A stretch of DNA of 64,000 bases from the NCBI RefSeq assembly GCF_902148855.1, contig NC_043966.1:24417588-24481587 (forward strand), given 5' to 3'. The stretch is from Sphaeramia orbicularis. Lineage: Eukaryota; Chordata; Actinopteri; Kurtiformes; Apogonidae. The notes under the pieces are model-generated. The model saw only the letters and a list, made by a program, of their open reading frames with translations. It had not been told where the DNA came from and ran no database searches. This document shows positions 43,181 through 55,181 of this stretch, one piece after another (the first letter of the stretch is position 1; each line of letters begins with the position of its first letter). A program made the position numbers and the translations under genes.

Positions 43181-46100
43181 TGACATCTTACTGAGACACC
43201 TCTCCTATAGTTTGTTGGTTTTATAAAGTGAATATTTTGTCACATTTCAAATCATACCCTGCAAAGAATGTAAAAGTACCATAAAGTAACTAAAATCAAA
43301 GGAATTCATGTAAAATGCAAGTTTCTTGTTGGTCATTAAAGCTAATATTTGTGGTGTTTTATTGGTATTTATGGTGTATGTATTTTATGTCACCATAAGT
43401 TTTGAGTTTTTTTAAAAAGTTGTATTAATGTTAAAATGAGCATATATAAGCATGTCTTTCCCTCTGTATCAGTATATGCACATCTAGAACATACAGGAAA
43501 TATGTAAATAGCATTAAAAAAACAAGAAAACTGGATAGAAAAAAAGATAAAAGGCAGCCCAACAGAAACTTTGAGACATTCTTAAGGATATTTGGTGTAA
43601 AATATCACACATACATTAAAGAAAACCTCAAGACCAAGAGAACCAAGCGAGTTCAAGATGTATTAAATCCAATCGGAGGTTGCACTAAATACTGACTTTC
43701 ACCTGCGGAAGCGATTTATTTTTTGTGGGGGTTTTATTACTGTGCACATATTTCCTTCACTTTGCTGTTTAAATTTGATGAAGATTCTGAGAAATAAATG
43801 TGTATCTTCATTACAAACCTGCAACGAACAAAGGTGAAGGGGATTTTGCACTGTACTGTAGAACGATTGAAAAAAAAAGTGATAAAAATGCTGACACAAT
43901 GCAGAATGCTGCTTCTGTAAGTGTTAGATCGTTCGTGAGAATTATAACTTACATTTTCTGCATTTATGTGTTTTATCCGCATTTAACATGTCTGACACAT
44001 TTTTCACATTGTCTGTGTCACTTCATCGATCTCTCACACTTGTATCAGTGAACAGGGCTTCCTGTATTTTTCCACCTTGTGTTCTATGCTTTTAGAGTCA
44101 TGTTTTTCTAATACAGCAGCCACGGTTTCCTCCCTGCTTTTGTAGCAGCAGCTGTGTTGAAGCAGGTACTGGACGCTATCTGGCCCCTGAGCCTGTGTTG
44201 TTAGATGGTATCAGCTCTCCTGTGTGGAGTGTTAGAAGGACTGAGATAAAACACAGATGCAGACACAGGTTTAGTTCTGTATATGCAGCATAAAGAAGAT
44301 TTGTAGCATGTTAGTGATAGTCTCTGTTAAACTGACAGGAAAGTGAATGTTTTTTTAAATCTCTTGTGAACACAAAACTTTTTTTTTCTTTTCATTTTAC
44401 AGAATAAACAAACAGTGTTATCTTCAACAGAAACACAGACCACTGAGACACTGAAGGACATAAATCTCCATAAAACATTTAAGGTTTTCATTGCTAAAAT
44501 GTAATATGTTTAGTTGCTTCTTGAGTAGATATAGCTGTTTTTTCACTTTAAAAATGAATCCAAAATCATGATTTAATTTTGTTTAATTGTCATTAGGTCC
44601 TATGCAGCTGTGCCAAAGCATGTTTTTTTTTTCTCTCTCTCTATTTTGAATCTACCAACAAAAGTCTTTGATATGATAAATGATGCCTAGTGTAAGAGGA
44701 AAAAAAAAACACTTGGACAATTTAGCATATTAACATATAAACATGCAATGGACATACAGTCAACCAGGTATGTCTGTATCTATATCCACCGGAAACCAAG
44801 CTAGAGAAACAAACAAAAGATGAAATTAGGTAGTCGTACAGCAACACATGTAATGCATAATAGCATAACTGGAGCTTCTAAATTCATGCTCTGAAATGTA
44901 GGACTTCACAGTGTTAGTACAGATTAGGTTAGAGTGTTGTAGAGTGAGAAATAAATTTGATGGATTAAACTGAAGTATAAAGATAATGAGTGTGAACATT
45001 TGAGGGGTGGGGGTTGCAGTCGGGTGTCATATAGGTGAGGGCATAGCTGTGGTTGGGGCGTGCTCATTCATGTCAGGCAGAGGATGTGGGTACCAGTAGG
45101 AGAACCAGGAGATCAGAGGGGCTGCTGGATGTTATCTGTCTCCATACCATACCTGCACATCGACTCACCTGAGGCAGCAGCCAATCACATTGTCTGTCAG
45201 CATGTCTGCTCATTCCTCCTCTGATCCCACTAACCTAAAGCTTCATTGCGTCTTTAATCAGTAATGACACGTCAAGTTTTGCCCTTGGCAGATATTTTTA
45301 TGAATTGATCCATTGAGCCTGCTCTAGTATACACAGTCTGCACACTTTTCTCCTGCATCTAAGAGATCAAAAATAAATATGAGTGTATCTCAGTTCTTAA
45401 TGTTTCACCTTTATCAAATTAAGTATGTATGATGTTTGCACTGCAATATCCAAAGTGATCAGTAGAAGGCAAAAAGATTTGTTTCAGGTTCTTTTGGATA
45501 TTTCATTCATAAATGACTGCCTCAGTTCTGATGAGCACTGAGCATCTACACAAACAGCTTGCTCTGCAATATGCTTTATATGCATTATTTCCCTAATATT
45601 TTGCAACTACTTTTTTGTAAAGTAATAAAGTTAAATCATGACTTGTCCTAATTGCTAGTGATACAACTGCACAAACAGACAAAATGTGCCCATACTGAGT
45701 AAAATGATTAAATAGCAATGGGACACTCTCAGTAAAAATGTAAATGTCTAAACAACAATAGTGGTAAAGTGGTAAGTGATATAAAGAGAGCCATTACAGA
45801 GTGTGCTGCAGATGTACTTAAGGTTTTTTTTTAAGGGTTTTTGTTCAAAAAGAAGGCACAATGATTTCAAAAAAGCTTACACAGTTGACTTTCCTGGTCT
45901 AAATAGAGTCACGTGTCCACAAAAGTGTATTTTCAACTTATCCATAGGGTAAATACTGTAAGTTATAACCAGCTAGTGGAAATAGCAAAAACAAGACTGG
46001 TATTTGGAAATAAAAAAAATATAACAAAAGGAACATAAATGTATAGAAACTTGAGGCATTAAAATAATTTTAATAAATGATGAAACTAATTGTAAAAGTA

Positions 46101-46330
46101 CAGCATATTCTGTTGCTAGTGTTATGTACATTACATTGGATGACATTTTGCTGTAAACAGTGACACCTGGTGGTGAAATTGTGTCGCTGCAGGGATTTTC
46201 AGTTGCTCTAAAGTAGACGTGGCAGTGACGTTAATGCCGGAAATGACCCGGATCGGAACTTTAACTCCTGGGTTGATTACTTTTCACCAGAAACATCGAC
46301 GGTTCTAGAAAAATGGTCTATTTTTGATTC
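43181..46330. other. Intergenic region before stx5, ending in its promoter
   Basis: No gene is seen. A less AT-rich block at about 45000-45330 stands out and could be regulatory. Near the right edge, cacctggtggtg at about 46165 resembles a CTCF core (tcaccaccaggtgtcact on the minus strand), and gccggaaatgacccgg at about 46236 contains an ETS core. The probable first untranslated exon of stx5 ends at a donor (gtaagt) near 46333. Confidence 0.4.
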
Positions 46331-46798
46331 AAGTAAGTCGGAACTGATTGATTACAGTCACTGATATACGGTTAAACAAAAGAGGCCTCGTCGCGTTCGA
46401 ATGTCGGATAGTTTAATGTGACTAAACCGTTTGTATAGAGCGTTAGCTTCTAGTAGCTAATGTTAGCCTGTGGTTAGCCGGTCAGGCCGTGATCAGCTGT
46501 GAGTCGTGATGGGAGGCCTTCACACAAAACACACTGGGTAGTGATTGTTACTTCACTAGATTTGTAATTAGCTCATTCCAGACTATTTGTGTTCGCCGTG
46601 TTACCTAATTTATTTTTTGTTCCCATGTTACGTTTAGTCTGGTTTCTTATCACGTCAGTATCGATGAGCTGAGCTAACGGTACCGGCTAACTAATGATTA
46701 CCCCCGTTCTAAAATCCTGCTTTTTGAACATGGAATTTCATTGTAGATCCTTTTCTGACTGAATCTAATCCCTCGCGTTTTTGTTCTTTATCACAGAC

Positions 46799-46843
46799 AT
46801 GTGCGTAGATTTGCCCGTGACGGATACCCCACCCTGGATGTGA
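46799..46843 (+). CDS. Upstream ORF in the stx5 5' UTR (14 codons)
   Basis: An ATG at 46799, three bases into the second untranslated exon (acceptor AG at 46795-46796), opens 14 codons (MCVDLPVTDTPPWM) and stops at 46841-46843. It is in the same frame as the stx5 ATG at 46970. It may dampen stx5 translation. Whether it is translated is unknown. Confidence 0.3.
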   Translation: MCVDLPVTDTPPWM

Positions 46844-46969
46844 GTTTGTCCGCCCACCAGGAGGTCTTCTATCAACATTAGACATCAGACGAGGAGGACC
46901 CGGCAGTTCCAGGTGGTCTCTGGTGGTCTCCGGTATCCAGCGGGCTGGTGACCGCTCAGCCTCGGCAAG

Positions 46970-49900
46970 ATGACGTGTCGTGATCGGACACTCGAGTTCC
47001 AGTCAGCCTGTAAATCACTCCAGGGCAGACAGGTATGTTTGGACATCTAATTAATGTAATGGAATGTAACTTCAGATAGTATTTAACCCATAAAGAGTCA
47101 AACGGCCACTGGTGACCTCAGCCATCTACTGATGTAACTGTTTAATACCTGTTGATCCACTAATCCTATCAATCCATGTAAATAATTGGTAAAATACAGT
47201 ATGTCGTCTTTTGATGGTCATCAGATATGACCCATTTGGACGTTCAGAGGCTCTGTAGTGAACGTGGAAACACCGTCATCTTCTACAACATTGATTCACC
47301 AGTAAAACCCATGGAGTTGGATCAATGACAGTGGATGGAGACACTTGGTTTATGTTCAGTTAATGATAGATTTTACTGAAAAATTCACTTTTTCCTATTT
47401 TTGATATAATAATCCTCAACTTTACTTGGAACTTTTATGAACATCTACATGATTAGTAAATTAAATGTTGGAAAATACCTGATTTTCACTGGGAAAAAAA
47501 CACAAAATACAGAAGTTAATATTACAATAAATGGTGATAAACCACTTAAGGACAGTTAAAAATAGAGAAAAATTCATTTGGGAACTGCCACAAATGTCAC
47601 ACTGGGTCCTTATGGGTTAAACTACTAAAAATTACCTCAACCATAAACATCTAATGCAGCAAAGTAAAACCTATCCTCTAATCTAGCAGTATTATGAATC
47701 TAGAGTTATCATAAAAAAACACACGAGGGACAACTCGTGACTCACAGTGACTACTTTTCATACAAGCTTTCGATTGCAGAAGTTGTAGTTGGTGTGTGTT
47801 AGTGTTGTATTGCCAGTCTGCTGTTGATACTTTTACTTAAGGAAAAGATCTGTCTACTTCTTCCACCATTGCATTTACACTGGCAACATATTTTTAGAGG
47901 TAACTTTACGTAAAAATGGAGTATTATCTCAGCTGGAACGTGTGCTTGGTCTGATAACTTTGTTATGTAGTCACTGGTTTTACAGTGGTTTCTGTTTTGG
48001 TGCTGTGATCTCTTTTACTTTTTGTTTCTTTTTATGGCTTGGTCTGTGTCTAGTCTTGCTTGTGATTAGATTCCGTATTCTCATTCAGAATAGGAATAGG
48101 AAGAAGAACAGGAAATTTGTGTAGCAGTGACATTACAAATCAAATACCGCGAAGACAAGTGGTCATCTTTTTAGTATGACAACTAAAAGTAGAATCAGTA
48201 AATTCATTGTTGCAGATTGATTATTGGTAGCTGAATGTTGAGGGGCAACCCTTGTTTCTTCTTACACTCTGCTTTTTTTGTGTGTGTGTTTTTACAGCAG
48301 AATGGAGTCCAGCCCAGTAAGCCAGCTCTCAATGCCCTCCGGCAGCGCAGTGACTTTACTGTTATGGCTAAGTAAGTTCCTTATCCCCCAGTTCATAAAT
48401 ATTTGCTGAAGGAAGCTCTGCTTGTGTTGGTTTTGCCTGTTGCATTATTTGTATTCATTAATTAATATTACATGTGTTCTATATGCATCCATGCTGAGAT
48501 TACAATATGGCTTCATATTGATATAGTGAATTTCCTCAGACTTCTTTAAATTTAGTAATAACCCAAGAGAGCTGATGTACTCCAGAAATGACTCCATTAA
48601 TATGTGTAATATTTGTTGCCTTACAGGAGAATTGGGAAAGACTTGAGCAACACATTTGCCAAATTGGAAAAGCTCACTATTTGTAAGTGTCCTTTGAGTG
48701 TTATTTAAGCATTATTGAAAGGCTTGGTTTGTGGCCAGAATAATGTCCAACAAGCTGATACTAATTGTTGATGTTTTGATGTCTTAGTGGCAAAAAGAAA
48801 ATCTTTATTCGATGACAAAGCAGTGGAGATCGAGGAGCTCACATACATCATTAAACAAGTAAGTGTTTTGTCAACATCTAGAAATAGATACTTTTATAAT
48901 ACATAACACATGTAATTTATAGGAAGACTGGTAATACATTTTTTTAATCCAATCTCTGTTTAGTGAATATCCTGTTTTTAACTGTCCTGTGTTTGTGTGT
49001 AAAGGATATCAACAGCTTAAACAAACAGATTGCGCAGCTGCAGGACTTGGTGAGGTCTCGTGGAGCTCCAGGAGGTCGACATATCCAAACCCATTCCAAC
49101 ACTATAGTGGTGTCATTACAGGTACTGTTAATGTTCTCTACTATATGTAAGAACATAACAGACAGCAGTAGGAGTCAACTGATTATCAATATGTCAGATA
49201 TTTACTGTTTTTACAGTTATTTGTAAATTTTTTTTTTTGTGCCATATTCAATAAAATGTATCATTTAAAAGTCCTGTACTTTGGTAATAAAGGTCTCAGA
49301 ACTGTTAAGTGACCATTCATGTCAAAGTAGTACATCTAATAGAGAGCAATTTTCATTTTATTGACATGCTGCTTTCCTTTAAAATCAATAAAGCGAGTTG
49401 AGAATCCCAATATTAACCTCCAGCCATATATGCTGTTTCCAAATGTCAGTTATCAATTTCCTGGATTACTCACAATCTGTATGATATTTGCCCAAAAAAC
49501 CACATCACACAGTTGACTCCATACCATGCATCAGGTTAAAAACAGGTAAAAATATTACAAGGTTTTATTTCTATTGTTTATAAACTTTGCTGTGTATTCT
49601 GTTGTCCACAGTCTAAATTGGCTTCAATGTCCAATGACTTCAAATCAGTCCTCGAGGTCAGAACAGAGGTGAGAAAAGTTTGTAATAATTACAAAACAAT
49701 CACAGAATTGAAACTTGGAGCAGGTTTCCTATCTGTCGTGTTAACTATCGTCATCATTGTTGTCTGTCTTTGCATCTGCAGAACCTGAAGCAGCAGCGCA
49801 GCAGGAGAGAGCAGTTCTCGCAGCCTCCGGTCGCCTCTTCTCCTCTAATGGCCAACAACTTCAGTGAGTCGCTACACATCTCTGCTTATAGCTACAATTA

Positions 49901-52790
49901 TTTCACAAGGGTCTCACATTAATTAAGAAACGAAGATATAAATGATGCATGCTGTTGTAATTTTACAAGGGTGTGTTCACTCCATGTTCATTCTTTTTTT
50001 TTTTTTTTTTTTGGCCACATTTAATGCTGTATTATGGGCTCCTGAAGTTAATATGATGTTTCCTATTATTCTTTTGTTTTTACCATATTCCCTCAAATTG
50101 TGACTGAAGCTTTTATTTAATTCAACATCAATAATTTATTATTTAAATTCGTGTTATATTAGAGGCAGGCCTTTAGTTGTAAAACCCTATATTTGATGAA
50201 TAGAATTGGTCATATTTTACTTTGTGTCATTTTGAGCTGCTCTCGTTCATTACAAAACACTGTTCTTTCCTAAACAATTGTTGGAATGTGTTGAAAAAAT
50301 CTCACTGACTTTCAAGGTTCTCACAGTGCAAATTACATTGTGCATCATGAGATGCTTGAATGTTTCTTAAAACTGCAATTGTTTGACACTAATGCACATA
50401 ACACACTCACAATGACTGTTACTGGACTGAAAATCATGAAGAATAAGTTTTGTTGATTATAGTATTGAATGCATTAAATTAAATTGGTGTAAATTGTCCT
50501 TAACACATTGTATTAAAGGTACCAGAGGTCCTTCACCCTTATTCTTCCTCGCCTGCCGGTATTTGGTCAGATCAGCATTGCCATTATTAAAAACCCAGCT
50601 TTTAGCTGACTACTGTTTTTGTGTTTGAGGAAATATGGTAAATTAAACCTTCACCCTCAGCTTTTCTTACACAGTTTGTTTACTTTAAATTAGATTTTCA
50701 GAATGAGCAAATAGTGTGAACACACCCTTACCAGTTTCGGCTTTAAAGCAATATTCGTCATGTCTGGCTCCTGCTCAGTTAAATTTTTTTATTAAACCTA
50801 TATCCTTTAATCAGAGACCCTTTAATAAGCACAGAGACCGCTTATGCTTCCTGTGCCAGCATTTACTACACTGCCAGTAAAATGTTTATGTCCAGTCCAT
50901 AAGTAACTCATTTAGATAGTAAGCAAAGTACTTACTGTTAATGCTCTAAAATGATTTGATATTTTAAATAAAACACATTTTGATTTTTTTTTCAATTTAA
51001 AATTACTCTGGAACTAATTGAAAGCAGGTTTGTTATTTGATGATTATAATTTAACAGATATGCATACACCTGTGTTTTTTTCTAACTGGTTGATTCATGC
51101 ATTGTATAATCTTTCCATTATAACATAAGTGTCTCAGCAAAAAAAAATCATTATAAAAACATTTGTAAACATGCATATGGAGAAGCTTTGAGTAGTACTG
51201 TAGTAGTGTACTTCTGACTTCCTTTTGTTGTTCTACTTTAGCATTTTTACAAGAAGCACATTGCTTGAAACTTCACCAAAGATGTCTCGGGTATACAAAA
51301 GCATTTTACTGGCAGTGTCATCTCAAAACAGCAGCTGTTGTGATAGAGACTGCTCGAAAACCTTGTGAATGATTATTACTGTATTTGGTCATTTGTAATG
51401 TAAAAATTAAAAAATATTTTAGGGAGCCGCAAAAAAGGGGCCCAGGAGCCGCATGCAGCTCGCGAGCCGCGCAATGACTACCAGGGCTATACAACCTCAA
51501 ATTTAAAAGGTATTTCCCTGGAACGTTTGCCTCTCCCAGCGGGTTTAACTAGCTCCAGTATGTCCCGCTGTACTTTCTGCTTTTCCCCCTCTACCACTGA
51601 GGACTTCTCTCATCCTCTTAAACATGTACACATGTTTTCTTTCTTGTCTTCCGTCAGAGAGCTCAGTCTTGATGCAGGACGAATCCAGGAGTCTGGGGGA
51701 TGTAGCCATCGACATGGACTCCCAAACCAATCCCTTGCAGCTCCAGCTTATTGATGAGCAGGTAGAGTATTTGTGCATGCATGTGAAAGTCAGTCTAACT
51801 AAGAAAGATGTAGAGTCTTACTTTGAATACATGCTGACCTGACATTCCCATAAATATCCCATATAGTCATGAAATAAAACATAATCATTCAACATTATTC
51901 ACCATGGATCAGCATTTGTTATTGTGAATTACTCTCAGTTTATAGGTAGTGACATGTGAGTATGTAGATTAGAACTTATAACTGTGCTACCAAGAGAGGA
52001 AGAAGTGACTGTCAGATCAAGAAAATAGTGAAATCTGATCCCTGTTCATTTTAGTAGTGGAGGTGAAATGTCGACTATGTGCCTCCCCTCTCCACACACT
52101 TCTGTCAAAGATTCATAGATTTAAATATTTACTGATACTTACTGAAGCTTCAGAGCCCCAGAAATGGTATTTAGCATGGCCCTACAATGAATAACTAACA
52201 CACTAGTTACAAATTTATAGAAATATCGTTCTGAAATCTGTGATGGAAGTGACGTGTTCTGTGTAGACTCCACATAGGTCTGTTCTAACGAGGCTTCATT
52301 TGAAACCTCCTCGGTTTTTTTTCATTACAGGACTCATACATCCAGAGCCGTGCAGACACCATGCAGAACATTGAGAGCACCATTGTGGAGCTGGGTTCTA
52401 TATTTCAACAACTGGCACACATGGTCAAGGAGCAAGAGGAGACCATCCAGAGGTAAAACTGAGAAATATATGGTGTCACTGTAATTTCAGTGATAATAGG
52501 GAAGCTCAGCATGCTGTAAAATCTGATCCTGTCTAGATAAATAACCAGATATTTGTCCCGAACCTACTGATTTGACATTAAGTTAATGAAATGTTGCATG
52601 AAGAATTAATATCTCTCAATCTCATTCCAGGATCGACGCTAACGTGGAGGACACCCAGCTCAACGTGGAGGCGGCCCACACAGAAATTCTCAAATACTTC
52701 CAGTCAGTCTCCTCCAACCGCTGGCTGATGATCAAGATCTTTCTCGTCCTCATCGTCTTCTTCATCGTCTTTGTCGTCTTCTTTGCTTAA
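46970..52790 (+). CDS. stx5: Syntaxin 5, 10 coding exons, 300 aa
   Basis: This is the Qa-SNARE of ER-Golgi and intra-Golgi fusion, acting on the cis-Golgi with GOSR2/BET1/SEC22B or GOSR1/BET1L/YKT6. Coding exons are 46970-47032, 48301-48371, 48627-48682, 48788-48858, 49005-49121, 49612-49668, 49782-49863, 51658-51761, 52331-52452 and 52631-52790, all in frame. Protein blocks match human STX5 almost word for word: MTCRDRTLEFQSACKSLQ, RIGKDLSNTFAKLEKLTILA, LFDDKAVEIEELTYIIKQDI, QTHSNTIVVSLQSKLASMSN. The SNARE motif spans about 208-268 with the central glutamine at 242 (KEQEET), and the C-terminal anchor is at 279-299. The length equals the human short form. Exon 2 has a CAGCAG acceptor, so one extra Gln is possible. 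The less conserved segment is 160-195 (SQPPVASSPLMANNF), as in other vertebrates. Confidence 0.97.
47083..47620 (+). mobile_element. Complete piggyBac-like MITE in stx5 intron 1
   Basis: TTAA at both ends, with inverted termini ttaacccataaagagtc and complement ttaacccataaggaccc. It is 538 bases with no coding capacity, and is the full-length relative of the copy at 24590. Confidence 0.8.
49967..50731 (+). mobile_element. Non-autonomous DNA transposon in stx5 intron 8 (outer unit)
   Basis: Inverted ends read aagggtgtgttcact on the left and, in complement, aagggtgtgttcaca on the right, with further matching downstream (catt near 49990 versus complement of gaatgagc). No transposase is seen. A second element lies inside it. 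Confidence 0.55.
50081..50640 (+). mobile_element. Inner MITE nested in the 49967-50731 element
   Basis: Terminal inverted repeats taccatattccctcaaa and complement taccatatttcctcaaa (16 of 17 match). The subterminal words gaagcttttattta and aggcaggcctt recall a common hAT-like fish MITE. It is 560 bases and encodes nothing. Confidence 0.6.
51405..51490 (+). repeat. GC-rich dispersed repeat fragment in stx5 intron 8
   Basis: The words gggagccgcaaaaaagggg and ggagccgcatgcagctcgcgagccgcg stand out in an AT-rich intron and resemble the end of a fish repeat that I have seen with the phrase gagccgcatgcggctc. Only a fragment is visible. Confidence 0.4.
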
Positions 52791-55181
52791 AGAAAAGAAG
52801 AGCAACTGAAGAAGAGGAGGGAAATGCACACGGACGGAGCAGAAGTAAGACTAAGCTGTGCTGAGATGACATGCTCAGTATTTGAAGGAGAGGCTTCTCT
52901 ATCACAAACGGTTTGATGGAGGTTTGGGACCTACTCAGAAAAAACAGACTTTGCGGATTTTCCCAATCCACAGACTTTTGATCTTAATTCAACAATGCAA
53001 TTCTCTGCCACTGCAGAAGGAGGACATTGAATGCTGTCCAAATAAAAAGAATAAATTATCTCAAATCAGTGAGCAGAATACTGCTCTTTACTTCAACCAA
53101 GAGTTCACATCTAAATGGCTATAATTTAATGGTTTGATTCTGCAAACTGTCTTTTTAATTTAGAGTTTCTTGTTTACCCCCTTTGTACATGTCATAAATT
53201 ATTTGTATTTTTCAAAGCCAAATACCCAAACTGGAGTCCTCAATTAACCCTCAATCATTTTGTCTCTTAGATGTTCTTGACTAACTTTTTATTGAAGAGT
53301 ATGACTGCCACTTACCAACATTTTTCTGTTTTGCTTTTGAAGTTTATTTGCCAAATGGGTACTCTTAGAAAACTGTGACATGTTAGGAGGACACTCGCAC
53401 AAAGCAGAGGAGCCAGCTGAAGGGAACTTCATACATGAGCTGTACAAAATGTTGATGAGCAGTCATAAAACAGCTGTTTTAAGTGAAACTGTTTGGACTG
53501 TCTGGTTGCCTCGCACATTCAGGGGTCGGAGACAGACACAGTGAAATGATTCTGATTTGACATCAGTGCTAATGAAGGGGTTACCCTGGTTGTGAAGTTA
53601 ATCAGCCAGACTCCCTGAAGTGTCTGGTTGGATGTCACTGTTGTAGTTGCTTCAGTTCTTTATAGATCTAATGTACAGGAACTTATTTAAAAAGACCATG
53701 ACTTTTTAAGAAGAAAGAAAGCATTCTTCCTATTTTTTCCTGTCTGTTTTTTTTAGCCAAATGCCTTGACTTCAGTGTATAAAGTGCAAATAGTTATAAT
53801 GATGTATTAAGAAAGTGCATATTAATAAAATAATAATGGGGTACTGGCATTCATGGCTGAGATTTTCTTTGGATAAGAGGATTAGTCAGCAGAGATATAA
53901 TTAGCCAAGCTGGGTCTGAAGTGAGTCCACAGTGATGCACTAAGAAGGGCTCAGCTGCAGTTAGTATGAATTATATAACGTTTCCAGCACATAAACATGT
54001 TTTTGTCTTATACAATGGTTGCATGTGACGAAGTACTATTATATTCCACTACATCTCAAAGGAAATTATTGTACTTTCTACCCCATTACATTTATCAAAG
54101 AGCTTTAGCCACTTTTCAGTTCATAGTTTTCTGTCCCATTCAGTTCATGGTTGTGAATCTTTAGAGAGGATGCAGCCAATCCAGGATTGTGTTTTAAAGA
54201 GACATCATCCTTTAGTTTATCACAAGGCCATGACACTAGCAGTAGCATAACTCTAAAAATAATACTCGAGTAATTTTCAGTTTTCACACTGAACATTTCC
54301 TGATAGCTCTGGCTTACTTTTACTTTAGGGACATTTTCAAAATAGAAATTTTACTTGTAGGTCAGTATTTCTGTGGTAAGGAATTAATGCTTTTAATTAA
54401 GCAACATATCTGAACACATTATCTGCCATGGATTTTAAATTAAAAGTACTGATATGTATTGCTTGATTTTGCCATCACTTTGAAGTGATGAATGTCCACA
54501 TCTTTGGGTAAAACATTTGCTCCTATTGTTTTAAAATGCAACAGATGCTATATTATTTTTTTGACCAAAATTGAGAAGACACTTTTTTATGGAAAAAAGC
54601 CATTATTTTAATCACACAGAAAGAATGCAAACATTGTAGTACATGCCCTCAAATCCATGCAATTTCGTATCCATAATAAAAAATACCATTATTATGTTTC
54701 TAGTCATTCCCCACTTACAGAACTTGCTTGATCAATATACTAAATTACGACTGAGCTAGACTTTGTTTGCTTATATATACAGATGTGGGCCTGAGCTGAA
54801 CCTTCCCCCTGCTCCTCTACTGTACAAGACAGCTGTTCTGCCTGTTACATAACATGATTTTAAAGAGAGTGCAATTTTACGTCAAAGTCAGCATGAGCTG
54901 CCATTTAGGAACTCATCATATTAGTACAGTTATTTGTAAGTAAACAAGTTTATTGACTGTTAACCCTCATTCACCATCTCTGTAGTTATTCCTTCCTCTT
55001 TTCAGAGGTCAAAATGGCTACAAAACTCCTTCCACCTCCTTTTTTGGTAAACATTCCCTGTTCTCTTCTTTATGCTGACCATCAGTTTTGTGCTTACTCC
55101 CCCTCCCTCTTTATTCCTCAGAGACCCCCTCTCTCCTCTCCCTCTGAATATCCTCCCCCTGCTTGCCTCTCCCCCTCTCTT
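52791..55181. other. stx5 3' UTR and the gap to rd3
   Basis: Canonical AATAAA signals for stx5 are at 53041 and 53824. On the minus strand, an AATAAA for rd3 is at 54949-54954 (tttatt on the plus strand), about 230 bases after its stop. There is no further gene and no recognised transposon. Confidence 0.5.

Noticed and set aside
46391-46400. tRNA-like TTCGAAT word
   Set aside because: No acceptor stem, D-arm or anticodon arm around it; it belongs to the CpG-rich stx5 promoter region.
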